Assembly (NCBI RefSeq): GCF_000374485.1
Contig: NZ_KB894493.1
Span: 186,001-250,000, forward strand
Origin: Algicola sagamiensis DSM 14643
GTDB taxonomy: Bacteria > Pseudomonadota > Gammaproteobacteria > Enterobacterales > Alteromonadaceae
DNA length: 64,000 bases
Direction: 5' to 3'
Shown here one piece after another: positions 56,112-64,000 of this stretch. The position numbers and the translations under genes were made by a program. Below the pieces are notes generated by a model that saw only the letters and a program-made list of their open reading frames with translations, made no database searches and had not been told where the DNA came from. Within the stretch, counting starts at the first letter, position 1. Each line of letters begins with the position of its first letter.

Positions 56112-57124
56112 GACTTGTACTCCTTAATTTCTTGATAGCGGATCATTTTTTCTTCTTCTTGATCCCAGATGTGGTATGAAAAACACGCTATGATGTCTTG
56201 AAATCGCCAACTGGTTTTCGGAGATTGTTGAAATACAGGTACTGCATTAAACGCTTCCGGTAAGTGATAAAATGGTACCGTAGGTAAAATATGATGTACG
56301 GGATGAAAACCAATATTCCCACTCAACCAGTGACCAAGTGCTGACATCTCAAAATAGGATGTGCCGTATACTGCGGAAAATAGCTGATCACGCTCTTTTT
56401 CCTTGGGGAATAAGATCTCTGGCGTATTATGTTGAACATAAAACAAGTAGGTTCCAACAGCCGACGATATGAACATAGGTAAGATAAAAAGCATGCCAGC
56501 TTTTTGAAATCCCAAGAAATAAGTCAGGATGAAAATGATGGAAAAATGAATGGTTAAGGAAAGTAGCCCTTGCATCAAAAAGCGCTGTGGAATTTGAAAC
56601 ATCGGTTTCAAACAATTCATCAATAAAAACTGAAAGACATAACCAAAGATCATGAGGACTGGGTGACGTATCAACCGATAAGCCCGTCTATGCAACGGTG
56701 TCATCGCTATCCAGGTTTGTTTATCCACGATTGGAAACTCTCCAGATATGGTACGATTCAAGGCACCATTGTACTTATGATGTGTTCCATGACCATACGT
56801 CCAACCTTTTGGGGGACTCAGCGTAACGAATCCGTAGAGTTTCATTAAATTTTGATGAAAGATGGATTGGCGAAAAATCGCCTTATGCATCGTATCATGG
56901 TAAAAGGCAAATAAACGAACAATCACCAAACCAATCGCCACCGCAACCAATATATTGAGTAACAGGAAGTCAATATAAACTTGAACGGTGACTAATGCCC
57001 CAAGTATGAATAGCGTATTCCAAAGCAGACGCTTGGACTTTCCTTCATCTTCCACTGAAAACGGCTTAATCAAAGCATGTATCTCTTTCATTTTACTGAC
57101 CATTTGAAATGAACTCATTCGCAT
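56093..57124 (-). CDS. Membrane fatty-acid desaturase
   Basis: A 343-residue di-iron membrane enzyme with three histidine boxes: YHDTMHKAIF (HxxxH), GHGTHHKYNG (HxxHH) and GFHPVHHILP (HxxHH). Four to six helices flank them. In an operon with a FAAL and an ACP, it may act on ACP-bound acyl chains like JamB-type desaturases/acetylenases of terminal-alkyne pathways. The start could be one of several close ATGs. Overlaps the P450 stop by 10 bases. Confidence 0.88.
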   Translation of the reverse strand: MRMSSFQMVSKMKEIHALIKPFSVEDEGKSKRLLWNTLFILGALVTVQVYIDFLLLNILVAVAIGLVIVRLFAFYHDTMHKAIFRQSIFHQNLMKLYGFVTLSPPKGWTYGHGTHHKYNGALNRTISGEFPIVDKQTWIAMTPLHRRAYRLIRHPVLMIFGYVFQFLLMNCLKPMFQIPQRFLMQGLLSLTIHFSIIFILTYFLGFQKAGMLFILPMFISSAVGTYLFYVQHNTPEILFPKEKERDQLFSAVYGTSYFEMSALGHWLSGNIGFHPVHHILPTVPFYHLPEAFNAVPVFQQSPKTSWRFQDIIACFSYHIWDQEEEKMIRYQEIKEYKSCPSVS

Positions 57125-58332
57125 GACACTCTTGGTATTAAATTCAGGGTTTCGAAATGAAGCAGTAAGTTCACCTTTGCATCGATGGATGCATGTGTAT
57201 TTTCTGGAAGTTCCAAATCAAAATGCCGAACAATCATCTCAAGAAAAGCGTATATCTCAGCTAAGGCGAGGTTTTTCGCAACACATTGCCTTGGCCCCTT
57301 TCCAAATGGCATATAATGCGGCTTATTTCCCTTAAAATAACTGAAACGAGAAGGAGAAAATTCATGCTCATTTTCCCAGTGAGTTGCGTCACGATGCAAG
57401 TCAAAAACCGATATCCATACGTGCGCTTCACTGAACTGCTCTGGAGCTGTATCCATTTTGGTTCTGGGCAGTATCCAAACTGGCGGATACAGACGCAATA
57501 CTTCAAAAATAAAACTTGCGAGATGATCCTCAAGGAGTTGCTCCTGAAATAAACCTTTATTTTCACCTTGATAATATGGACATTTTTGATGACCTGCCTC
57601 CCCCACTTGCTGCCGGATATCAGCAACCAACTCTGGATCCTTTGCTAAATGGTAAAGTGCCGCGACAAGGCTGTATGAACTGGTTTCTATCCCTCCAATC
57701 AAAAGGTTCATCATTTGGTCTAATACGGGTGTTAAATCATCTGAATTTTGCTCCTTTAAATACGCAAAAAGAACAACATCGCATAAATCATTCGGTCCAT
57801 CAGTTGTGAACGATAAGACCTTTCTTTCCAATATTGGCAGAATGCTCGCTCTTAATGCGCGAAACCGTTTTGCAAAATTTAAGTCTCGATCTTGTGCCTC
57901 AAGCAGCCAATTCATGGGATTATCCGGATCCTGAATGTTTAAGAATTCAACCCCAAATAACGCCCTGAGAAAGACATCCAGTGTGTAATGGGTTGTCAAT
58001 GAAAGCGGGGAAATTGAAAATGGTTCGTCGTTTGACTTGAGATTTCCGAGTATTTCTTGGGTTGATTGCCTGATGGACGTTGAAAAAAAGCCGTTTTCGT
58101 CCGATTTAAAATAACGTTGAACCGCCTTGCGTTGCTTTTTCCAAAGCGCGCCAGAGCTGACAAGCAAGCCCTCTCCAGCAAGCATTTTCACCAATTCTGT
58201 TCCAGGCCCCTTCTGAAAATGACGATTATCATACCTAAGAATTTCGTTCGCCTTTTCAACTTCAGTGACCATCTCAATTCCCTGATAATGGTCTCTCAAA
58301 CGTATTTTTTTATCCTGTATTTCTGACTTCAT
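57115..58332 (-). CDS. Cytochrome P450
   Basis: A 405-residue soluble P450. I-helix GGIETSSYSL (near 225), ExxR in EVLRLYPP, and heme loop PFGKGPRQCVAKNLA (near 350), where the usual final Gly of FxxGxRxCxG is Ala. It hydroxylates or otherwise oxidises an unknown substrate, perhaps the ACP-bound chain. ATG 58332 is chosen because GAGG lies 6 bases upstream; the frame is open to 58395 without such a site. First gene of the operon. Confidence 0.9.
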   Translation of the reverse strand: MKSEIQDKKIRLRDHYQGIEMVTEVEKANEILRYDNRHFQKGPGTELVKMLAGEGLLVSSGALWKKQRKAVQRYFKSDENGFFSTSIRQSTQEILGNLKSNDEPFSISPLSLTTHYTLDVFLRALFGVEFLNIQDPDNPMNWLLEAQDRDLNFAKRFRALRASILPILERKVLSFTTDGPNDLCDVVLFAYLKEQNSDDLTPVLDQMMNLLIGGIETSSYSLVAALYHLAKDPELVADIRQQVGEAGHQKCPYYQGENKGLFQEQLLEDHLASFIFEVLRLYPPVWILPRTKMDTAPEQFSEAHVWISVFDLHRDATHWENEHEFSPSRFSYFKGNKPHYMPFGKGPRQCVAKNLALAEIYAFLEMIVRHFDLELPENTHASIDAKVNLLLHFETLNLIPRVSCE

Positions 58333-58349
58333 TGAGGCCTCATTACAAA

Positions 58350-58375
58350 TATCGAAATGTACCGCTGTATCGAAA
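58350..58375. promoter_or_regulatory. Paired direct repeat upstream of the P450 operon
   Basis: TATCGAAA occurs at 58350-58357 and again at 58368-58375, 18 bases apart, 18-43 bases before the P450 start codon. It could be a regulator site in the leader; evidence is only the repetition. Confidence 0.3.
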
Positions 58376-58461
58376 CACATCATTAAACGTACCATTAATC
58401 GGTATTCTATCTGTGTATGTATCGTTCTATCAATCTGGAAATAAGGATGAGTTTTTTATTG

Positions 58462-58838
58462 TCAGTATTTATTATTGTGTTTGTATAGAAACAAAAACGC
58501 TGCTGGCACAGTATCTGTCAACCAAACACCATTTTCCGAGATAAAAAAAGAAAAACCAGCTTGGTGCATTTTCTGTGAGTCAACCTGCAAGATCACAGGC
58601 TTTACATGACGCCCACCAACCTGCTTTGCCGTGACAATATCTCGAGATAGGTGTACATGTTGATGGTTTTGTGGCTGTATACATTGTTCGAGGATTGGCG
58701 AGAGTGACTGTGACTTCTGCATCATATCATCATTATCTGCCCAGCCTTGTTGATCTAGCTCAAGACCTATTTTTTGTGGGTGATGACGTAGGATCATACT
58801 CAGGAATTTACTGATATTTTCATCCTGTCTTTGTTCAT
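58462..58838 (-). pseudogene. kptA: Broken kptA (RNA 2'-phosphotransferase)
   Basis: A well-spaced AGGAG and ATG (58838) open a frame that stops after 12 codons. One base later in frame the true KptA start appears: DENISKFLSMILRHHPQKIG. The gene continues LELDQQGWADNDDMM, then jumps to SPILEQCIQPQNHQHVHLS, losing roughly 70 residues that should include the RFxLS and YHGT regions. It ends normally with VILQVDSQKMHQAG and SENGVWLTDTVPA. KptA removes the 2'-phosphate from tRNA-like RNA ends using NAD. One frameshift plus one internal deletion make it non-functional. Confidence 0.85.
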
Positions 58839-58960
58839 TACTTCTCCTTTTTTAAAGTTTCGCGGCAGAATCCACCATATCAATGGATCAGATTCACTAT
58901 TCTTAATAGAAAAGACTGATTTACAACTTACTTATGGAGTCAAATTAAAGGAGTGAAAAA

Positions 58961-58990
58961 TTTTGAGAAGGGCTCTTTAAGAGCCCTTCT
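58961..58990 (-). terminator. Terminator after the GlyGly-CTERM pseudogene
   Basis: Ten-base stem AGAAGGGCTC / GAGCCCTTCT (58966-58990) followed on the minus strand by CAAAATTTTT. Confidence 0.85.
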
Positions 58991-59004
58991 GCTTAATCCT
59001 CAGG

Positions 59005-60239
59005 TTATGCACGTACTCTGATGTAAAGAAGGCTTAGTAATGCAGAGATCAAATAGAACAAACTACCACCGCTGTCTTTTTTTGGTTTTGTAGCATCTGT
59101 CGGGTTAGGTCAATTACAAATTTCTACATCATAGGTTTTCGTTGATGTCTGTCCAAAATTATTTTCTACAACAAGTTCAAATTGAACTTTTGTATCTTCG
59201 GTCACAGACGGTGCTATGAATTTTAAAGTGTCATCATCTGCTTTAAAATGAACCGCGATACCGCTGTCTTTGGTCAACGACCATTTATAAGTCGTTTTTC
59301 CCTCAGAAAGTTCATTTGTCGCTACTTTTGGGCTAAAGTAAAACTGCTCACCCTCTTCAATACTAAGCTTGTCAGTTGTCTCTTGGATCATTGGTTTTTC
59401 TGGACACTCATACTTTAAAACATTCATGATCTGAATACTGACTACACCAGATACTTTATCCTCCCTCGTTTCACGAACTATCTTGAACCCATCTCGAATA
59501 TCAATGCCATTTAGTTTTTCGGAAAATTCTTTTCTTTGCTGCTCACTATTCGGGAATCGAAACTTCACAGTACCATCTTTTAAAGTGATCTTCTTATCGA
59601 GTTGATCAAGTAACGTGAGTGATTCTCCTGACGGGGTCTTCAATGTTAGCTTTAAGCCATTGAGAGTGTCCAATTCATCATTAAAGTACTTTGCCAGAAT
59701 GACGGGCTCAAAAAGCTCAATCTTCCCAAGTCCAATGATGTCTTCCTCAATGACTTGTTCATCACTTCTGAAATCTCCAGACAAAGCTGCTCTATGATAA
59801 ATTGGTTGACCAACATATCGAGTCATTTTATTTTCTACATAATACTTTTTTCCATCAATCATCCCGCTAGCTATCAATTTGATGTTGATGGGTTCTACTT
59901 CGCTCGGTAACCCACAATAAAACTCTTCCGGTACCTGAACAGATAGTGTTTCTCTTGATTGGTTGAAGCATCTAAATAAACCATCCCATTTTTTACGACT
60001 TTATCAGACGTATTTTTAAGTCCAACAGGTATATCAATTTTACTTCCTGGATAAATTGTAGATTGAATGTCGAATTCATCTTTTGAATAAGGTGTTTTCA
60101 TCACCTTATGATGCAATAAACCTATCAGTGATCCATGTGGTTGTGTTAAATGATCCACAAACCTTTCATCATCCGCATTCGCGATAAAACATAAACTGCT
60201 AACTGATGTAGCTAAGAGCACTTTATTAAATAAATTCAT
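59005..60239 (-). pseudogene. GlyGly-CTERM protein gene with one frameshift and one internal stop
   Basis: The first frame (60239 down to 59895) begins with signal peptide NKVLLATSVSSLCFIANA. Near 59955 the frame shifts; a second frame continues RETLSVQVPEEFYCGLP into the 59877-59110 part, a beta-rich region (for example YKWSLTKDSGIAV, an Ig-like end EICN). A TGA at 59112-59110 interrupts, but the same frame goes on PNPTDATKPKKDSGGSLFYL to YIRVRA-stop at 59005, a GlyGly-CTERM sorting tail. Total about 410 residues. It would be a secreted, membrane-sorted protein if intact. No enzymatic domain is recognised. Confidence 0.85.
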
Positions 60240-60409
60240 ATAAATAACCGTGATTAACTTTCATATTCGATTCATATGAGGTTCATTATAATTGTTGAAG
60301 TATTAACCAAAGCTGAATAAAGTTAGTTAGGCTTACTTTTATTTTAACAATCAAGCAACCTCTAAGATAAAGTCCTTTTAAGTCAAATAGTTTGAAATGA
60401 GGGTTTAAA

Positions 60410-60496
60410 ATGATCGATAACTGTCAAAGAAAGGAGGTTGAGGTTGAGGTTGAGGTTGAGGTTGAAAGGTATGTTAAGGATGTAAGTACATTTTGA
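60410..60496 (+). other. Short frame with (Glu-Val) repeat from a hexanucleotide tract
   Basis: ATG at 60410 opens 28 residues, MIDNCQRK then five EV repeats then ERYVKDVSTF. There is no good ribosome site, and the repeat comes from the GAGGTT tract. Probably not a gene. Confidence 0.2.
60434..60463 (+). repeat. Microsatellite (GAGGTT)5
   Basis: Five perfect tandem copies of GAGGTT. A candidate for slipped-strand length variation. The 60240-60540 gap otherwise has no gene; a hairpin CACCGCGA / TCGCGGTG at 60510-60531 may terminate the minus-strand nuclease gene. Confidence 0.85.
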
Positions 60497-60540
60497 GAGA
60501 GATCTCTTACACCGCGAACTCTGTCGCGGTGAGTCTCCAA

Positions 60541-61170
60541 TCATGAGCAATTTTGTAATATCGCATCGATAGCCCTTTTTTCCTGTTCATCAATGACAAG
60601 TTGATATTTTTCTTTCACTGCCACCCACTTTTTAATGTAAGTACAATGGTAGTTCACATTCTCAGGTAACCACTGTGCTGGATCTTTTGAGCCTTTTTGT
60701 CTGTTTTCCAAGGCTTCAACAACGAGCAAATTATCCATATCATTCGCAAAGGCTGTTTTTTCGGATTTGTTCCAACGATTCGCACCACTGATAAATGCTT
60801 CTTTTAGCGGAACAATATGGTCAATATCTAATTCCGATGAGTCTGTGAATAACCGTCCGGTGTATGGACACTGCCACGCACCAGTTTTCACTTTGCATCG
60901 TTTTGTTTGCCAACTGGATACTTCATGTTTCGCATCCCGCAATAACACTTCGACTCGGGTATTCTGACAATCCTTATCAGCATCCAGCCAATGTCGCCAG
61001 TTCTTCCTGCTGTACTTTTTTTTCATCAGTGAAAAACAAGGTTCTTTATGGCAATGATAAATGCCTGTATCCCGATAAGTGTGCCCTCCTTGTGCATCCA
61101 GTCTTCCTGCGTGGGCCTGTACTTGTGTTGAAAGAAAAAGTGAGGGTAACACGTAGATTATTTTTTTCAT
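60541..61170 (-). CDS. Secreted HNH endonuclease with YHYH-like N-terminus
   Basis: A 209-residue protein with signal peptide (IIYVLPSLFLSTQVQAHA). A short GRLDAQGGHTYRDTGIYHCH module follows, then an HNH-type nuclease core (about 105-190: CPYTGRLF, SSELDIDHIVPLKEAF, MDNLLVVEALENRQKG) of the GmrSD/DUF1524-like HNH class. Two to three cysteine pairs suit the periplasm or exterior. Likely role: extracellular DNA degradation or nutrient release. Stand-alone gene. Confidence 0.88.
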   Translation of the reverse strand: MKKIIYVLPSLFLSTQVQAHAGRLDAQGGHTYRDTGIYHCHKEPCFSLMKKKYSRKNWRHWLDADKDCQNTRVEVLLRDAKHEVSSWQTKRCKVKTGAWQCPYTGRLFTDSSELDIDHIVPLKEAFISGANRWNKSEKTAFANDMDNLLVVEALENRQKGSKDPAQWLPENVNYHCTYIKKWVAVKEKYQLVIDEQEKRAIDAILQNCS

Positions 61171-61526
61171 TTTTATATCTTTCAGGTCATTTATGACGCG
61201 CAGAAGTATATTTCATCATTAGTACAATTTCATTACAAAAATCGTATTAATTTTAACTAATTAAAGCCGAATATCTTCTTATTAAACGCGAACTAGCGTA
61301 ATGAAATATAATAATCAATACAAAAGAGTGAGTGATATAGATAAAAATTAATACTAGATATTTTACAATTTTTATTCAGTGGACAAACGCAATGCCAGAA
61401 AAGCATCGGTATTCAAAATATTTGATAATCGTACCTATGATAAAACATCGATGCTCAAACATACCGGGAAAAAAATAGTCTCTATCAGGTTGAAGTGGAG
61501 TTAGGATGGAATTTACTTAGAAGTCA
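61171..61526. other. Intergenic region, nothing seen
   Basis: 356 A+T-rich bases between two minus-strand genes. I find no convincing coding frame, hairpin or repeat. It probably holds the promoter of the nuclease gene. Confidence 0.4.
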
Positions 61527-62222
61527 TTATTTTCGAGGAATTGTCAGTGTCGTAATATCCCGTGTCGTACACGGTTGTCCATCAAGATACTCAAAGATCA
61601 CTTCATCTTTCTTTATGTGTACTTTGCTTAAACTCACCGTATGCGCAATATCATGATGCATACAAATTGACTCAACACTTGGTTCCGGCCAATGTCCCTG
61701 ATGAAATAAATTCAGTTCAGAAAAACTACTCGGGGCTAATTGTTCGAACAAGCGCTCCCGCTTTTCAACAACCTCACAAATAGGAGAAGAGGTATACATA
61801 TTCGGCGCTTGTCTTTGAAGCACATGTTCTCCATCCCATCGCCACTGCCTTTGAGTATCCAGTGAAAGATAAAAAAATGAGAAAGGGGGATAGATGGTCA
61901 GTTGCTCTTGGTCAAAGAATGCATCTAGGTCGATGTCCTTTTCCTGATTGAGCAGCATTTGAATAATTTGTCCACGCGTTGTCAGGCCATCTTTATCAAA
62001 AGAACCGGACTTTGGATATTCATTGAGGAGAGCAAAGACTTCCCCATACTCTGTGACTGCCAGCCAAGTGCCCCCGCCATCAGGATCGATGGGATGAAGT
62101 GATTCGCCGCGCTTTGTTGAAAAAAGCTCAGGCTTCGTTGCTTGTGCTCGCTCATTGCGCTCATCACGACTAAAACAAATTAACATCTCTTCCTGAGAGG
62201 CGAGCCAGCTAATTGTGCACAT
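61527..62222 (-). CDS. NRDE-family (TANGO2-like) protein
   Basis: A 231-residue cytosolic protein beginning MCTISWLASQEEMLICFSRDE, as in the NRDE/TANGO2 family where Cys2 leads and an Asn-Arg-Asp-Glu motif follows; here it is Ser-Arg-Asp-Glu. DGGGTWLAVTEYGEVFALLNEYP is another family signature. The family may have N-terminal-nucleophile hydrolase ancestry; function is uncertain. ATG 62222 is chosen over a TTG nine bases upstream because it places Cys at position 2. Confidence 0.85.
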   Translation of the reverse strand: MCTISWLASQEEMLICFSRDERNERAQATKPELFSTKRGESLHPIDPDGGGTWLAVTEYGEVFALLNEYPKSGSFDKDGLTTRGQIIQMLLNQEKDIDLDAFFDQEQLTIYPPFSFFYLSLDTQRQWRWDGEHVLQRQAPNMYTSSPICEVVEKRERLFEQLAPSSFSELNLFHQGHWPEPSVESICMHHDIAHTVSLSKVHIKKDEVIFEYLDGQPCTTRDITTLTIPRK

Positions 62223-62382
62223 AGGCAGCAACTCTTATTTCATCAGGCAAATAGTTCACCTATTGTCGGGTTGTTTCTGCAAGCAATGAAAGATGGCTGT
62301 GCAGGCATGGATTGAAACCTTGTAACATTCTAATAAGTGTAGTTGTCACAATATAGAATACCAATCCAGCTAAAAATCATGC

Positions 62383-62568
62383 TCATGGCGTTTGTGGAAC
62401 CGCACCATATTCAAACAATATTTGAAGCATTTTAACGTTTTGGTTGGCCATCGCCATTGGAGTACGTTCATGCAGATCTTGATAATGAATATGATCCCCT
62501 GACGTTAATTGGCCCAAACGATGTGCAAATTTAACGAGTCGATTGTATGTTTGCTTTGATATTCGCAT
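62383..62568 (-). CDS. Small ankyrin-like hypothetical protein
   Basis: A 61-residue protein: a helical N-terminus (SKQTYNRLVKFAHRLGQL) and one ankyrin-like unit (RTPMAMANQNVKMLQILFEYGA). AAGGA lies 8-9 bases upstream of the ATG. Length and single repeat make it too small for a classical ankyrin protein. Function unknown; coding status is likely but not certain. Confidence 0.55.
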   Translation of the reverse strand: MRISKQTYNRLVKFAHRLGQLTSGDHIHYQDLHERTPMAMANQNVKMLQILFEYGAVPQTP

Positions 62569-62634
62569 CCTGTGCTTCCTTCAAATGGATGAATTGCGCT
62601 AAAATACCGCCCTTTTGTAAATTTAGGAAATTCT

Positions 62635-63825
62635 ATGCCAGCTGTCATCTATCTCAACAAAGGTCGAGAGAAATCTCTACTACGCAAGCATCCCTGGGTG
62701 TTCTCGCGTGCGATCAAACAGGTGAAAGGGAAACCTCGCCTGGGTGAAACAGTTGATATTTATGATGCGGATGGTCGCTGGTTAGCAAAAGGCGCTTATT
62801 CCCCTGATTCACAAATCCGTGTCCGTGTATGGAGCTTTGAGCAATCAGAAATGATTGACCGTGATTTCTTTATCCGTAAAGTACGCCAAGCGCATCTTGC
62901 ACGTAAGGATTTCATCGAACGAGGTGACTTGACGGGATACCGCGTCGTAGCAGCAGAATCAGATGGCCTACCCGGCATCACAATTGACCGATATAACCAA
63001 GTGTTGGTGACACAGCTTTTGAGCGCAGGGTCGGAGCTATTCAAAGCGGATATCGTCGCAGCATTACAAACAGAGTTTCCTGAGCTCTCAATCTACGATC
63101 GTTCAGATGTTGAAGTACGTAAAAAAGAAGGCTTAACCCTGTCGAAGGGCTGGCTTGTTGATCAAGGGCACGCGCCAATTCAGGAAATATCCGAATATGG
63201 TGTACGCATTCAAGTGAATGTCGAAGAAGGTCATAAGACGGGGTTCTATCTCGATCAGCGAGAAAGTCGACGAGTAAGCGGGATCTATGCGCAAGGTAAA
63301 TCCGTTCTCAATTGTTTCAGCTATACCGGAACCTTCTCATTACATGCCTTAAAAGGTGGTGCAAGTCATGTCGAAAACGTGGATGTTTCTGACAAAGCAC
63401 TCGAATTAGCCGCACAAAATCATCACCTGAATGAACACGATGAACAACACGTCCAGTTTCATAAAAAAGATGTATTTAAACTGTTGCGCGAATATCGGGA
63501 TCAAGGCAAAACATTCGATATGATCATCATGGATCCACCGAAATTTGCTGACTCAAAAGCACAACTCAATGGTGCTTGTCGTGGATATAAAGATATTAAT
63601 CTACTTGCCATGCAATTGCTAAAGCCAGGTGGGTACCTCCTCACTTTTTCTTGCTCTGGACTCATGGAGCCTGGGTTATTCCAAAAAATCGTTGCTGATG
63701 CTGCTTTAGATGCAGGGCGTGATGTTTCTTTTGTTGAATTTTTAAATCAAGCCCCCGATCACCCTGTTGCAAGCTTTTACCCTGAAGGGCATTACTTAAA
63801 AGGCATTGTCTGTCAGGTCAATTAG
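62635..63825 (+). CDS. rlmI: 23S rRNA (cytosine(1962)-C5)-methyltransferase RlmI
   Basis: A 396-residue enzyme with an N-terminal PUA domain (about 1-75: [19 protein letters not shown]), the RlmI-type middle region ([30 protein letters not shown]) and a C-terminal Rossmann fold ([28 protein letters not shown]). It methylates C1962 of 23S rRNA. The ATG follows TTAGGAAATTCT, an acceptable site. Length equals E. coli RlmI. Confidence 0.93.
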   Translation: MPAVIYLNKGREKSLLRKHPWVFSRAIKQVKGKPRLGETVDIYDADGRWLAKGAYSPDSQIRVRVWSFEQSEMIDRDFFIRKVRQAHLARKDFIERGDLTGYRVVAAESDGLPGITIDRYNQVLVTQLLSAGSELFKADIVAALQTEFPELSIYDRSDVEVRKKEGLTLSKGWLVDQGHAPIQEISEYGVRIQVNVEEGHKTGFYLDQRESRRVSGIYAQGKSVLNCFSYTGTFSLHALKGGASHVENVDVSDKALELAAQNHHLNEHDEQHVQFHKKDVFKLLREYRDQGKTFDMIIMDPPKFADSKAQLNGACRGYKDINLLAMQLLKPGGYLLTFSCSGLMEPGLFQKIVADAALDAGRDVSFVEFLNQAPDHPVASFYPEGHYLKGIVCQVN

Positions 63826-64000
63826 GGTCTTTTACTCTTTCATGAATGTCGCTGCTAGCGGCCTATTTTTCGCGATTTCAGGCCGGATGGAACGCCGTGT
63901 AGTTGGAGCTACAAGAGAGACAAGGCAGTAACGTGGAAAAATAGCCCCAGCATTAAGTTTTGAAGAACTTCATGGAGTCAGTTAACTGCCGCGCCTGTTG

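Noticed and set aside
63826-64000. Possible RNA gene or repeat after rlmI
   Set aside because: Only a weak GTAG/CTAC stem is visible and the stretch is cut by the window end; nothing can be supported.
1-64000. tRNA genes, CRISPR arrays, intact insertion sequences, phage genes
   Set aside because: None recognised on reading: no tRNA T-loop/acceptor pairs, no regularly spaced repeats, no transposase or integrase motifs.

Overview
The window looks like chromosome from a marine gammaproteobacterium of the order Alteromonadales. It carries a complete rnfABCDGE-nth operon, an Alteromonas/Vibrio-type leucine dehydrogenase, rmf, trhO, a YaeQ protein, DUF3025 and DUF4826 proteins, and remains of GlyGly-CTERM proteins. 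The strongest clue is at 35249-35440: a 63-residue precursor containing [12 protein letters not shown]. From memory this is exactly marinostatin, the ester-bridged serine-protease inhibitor of 'Alteromonas sp. B-10-31', now placed near Algicola (Pseudoalteromonas) sagamiensis. The genus is an inference from that peptide plus the general gene content.

Layout. 1-3705 (minus): housekeeping genes dedD (cut by the window edge), folC, accD, truA. 3822-9924 (minus): four overlapping genes forming a LuxC/LuxE-type acyl-activation and reduction operon without luciferase genes (GNAT-like protein, LuxE-like ligase, LuxC-ligase fusion, second ligase), with a perfect palindrome upstream. 10303-19189: a Mpo1-like protein, DUF4826, leucine dehydrogenase, peroxiredoxin, a soluble chemotaxis receptor, a putative small RNA, putP, an EAL-HDOD protein and a periplasmic binding protein. 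19500-25879 (plus): rnfABCDGE and nth. 25981-28155: a decayed HU gene, then a PAAR effector/immunity cassette bounded by a second copy of the HU 3' end. The PAAR and toxin frames are joined only by a -1 shift at a canonical slippery heptamer. 28230-39632: accessory genes, including three solute-binding proteins without transporters (one a double-domain fusion), a lipoprotein, an HxlR/SnoaL divergent pair, a CAT-like acyltransferase and the marinostatin precursor plus ATP-grasp ligase. 39990-51929: trhO, yaeQ family, ggt, an FG-GAP protein, an ABC exporter, DUF3025, asnB, rmf, a PfkB kinase and a YdjM-like protein. 52040-58332 (minus): six overlapping genes (P450, desaturase, methyltransferase, ACP, fatty acyl-AMP ligase, stand-alone condensation domain), an apparently uncharacterised acyl-modifying biosynthetic cluster. 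58462-63825: pseudogenes of kptA and of a GlyGly-CTERM protein, a secreted HNH nuclease, an NRDE protein, a small ankyrin-like gene and rlmI.

Three loci are specialised-metabolism candidates: the LuxC/E operon, the marinostatin pair and the FAAL/ACP/desaturase/P450 operon. Several broken genes (HU, kptA, two GlyGly-CTERM genes, possibly the PAAR effector) point to active gene decay in the accessory parts. No tRNA, rRNA, CRISPR array or intact insertion sequence was recognised.
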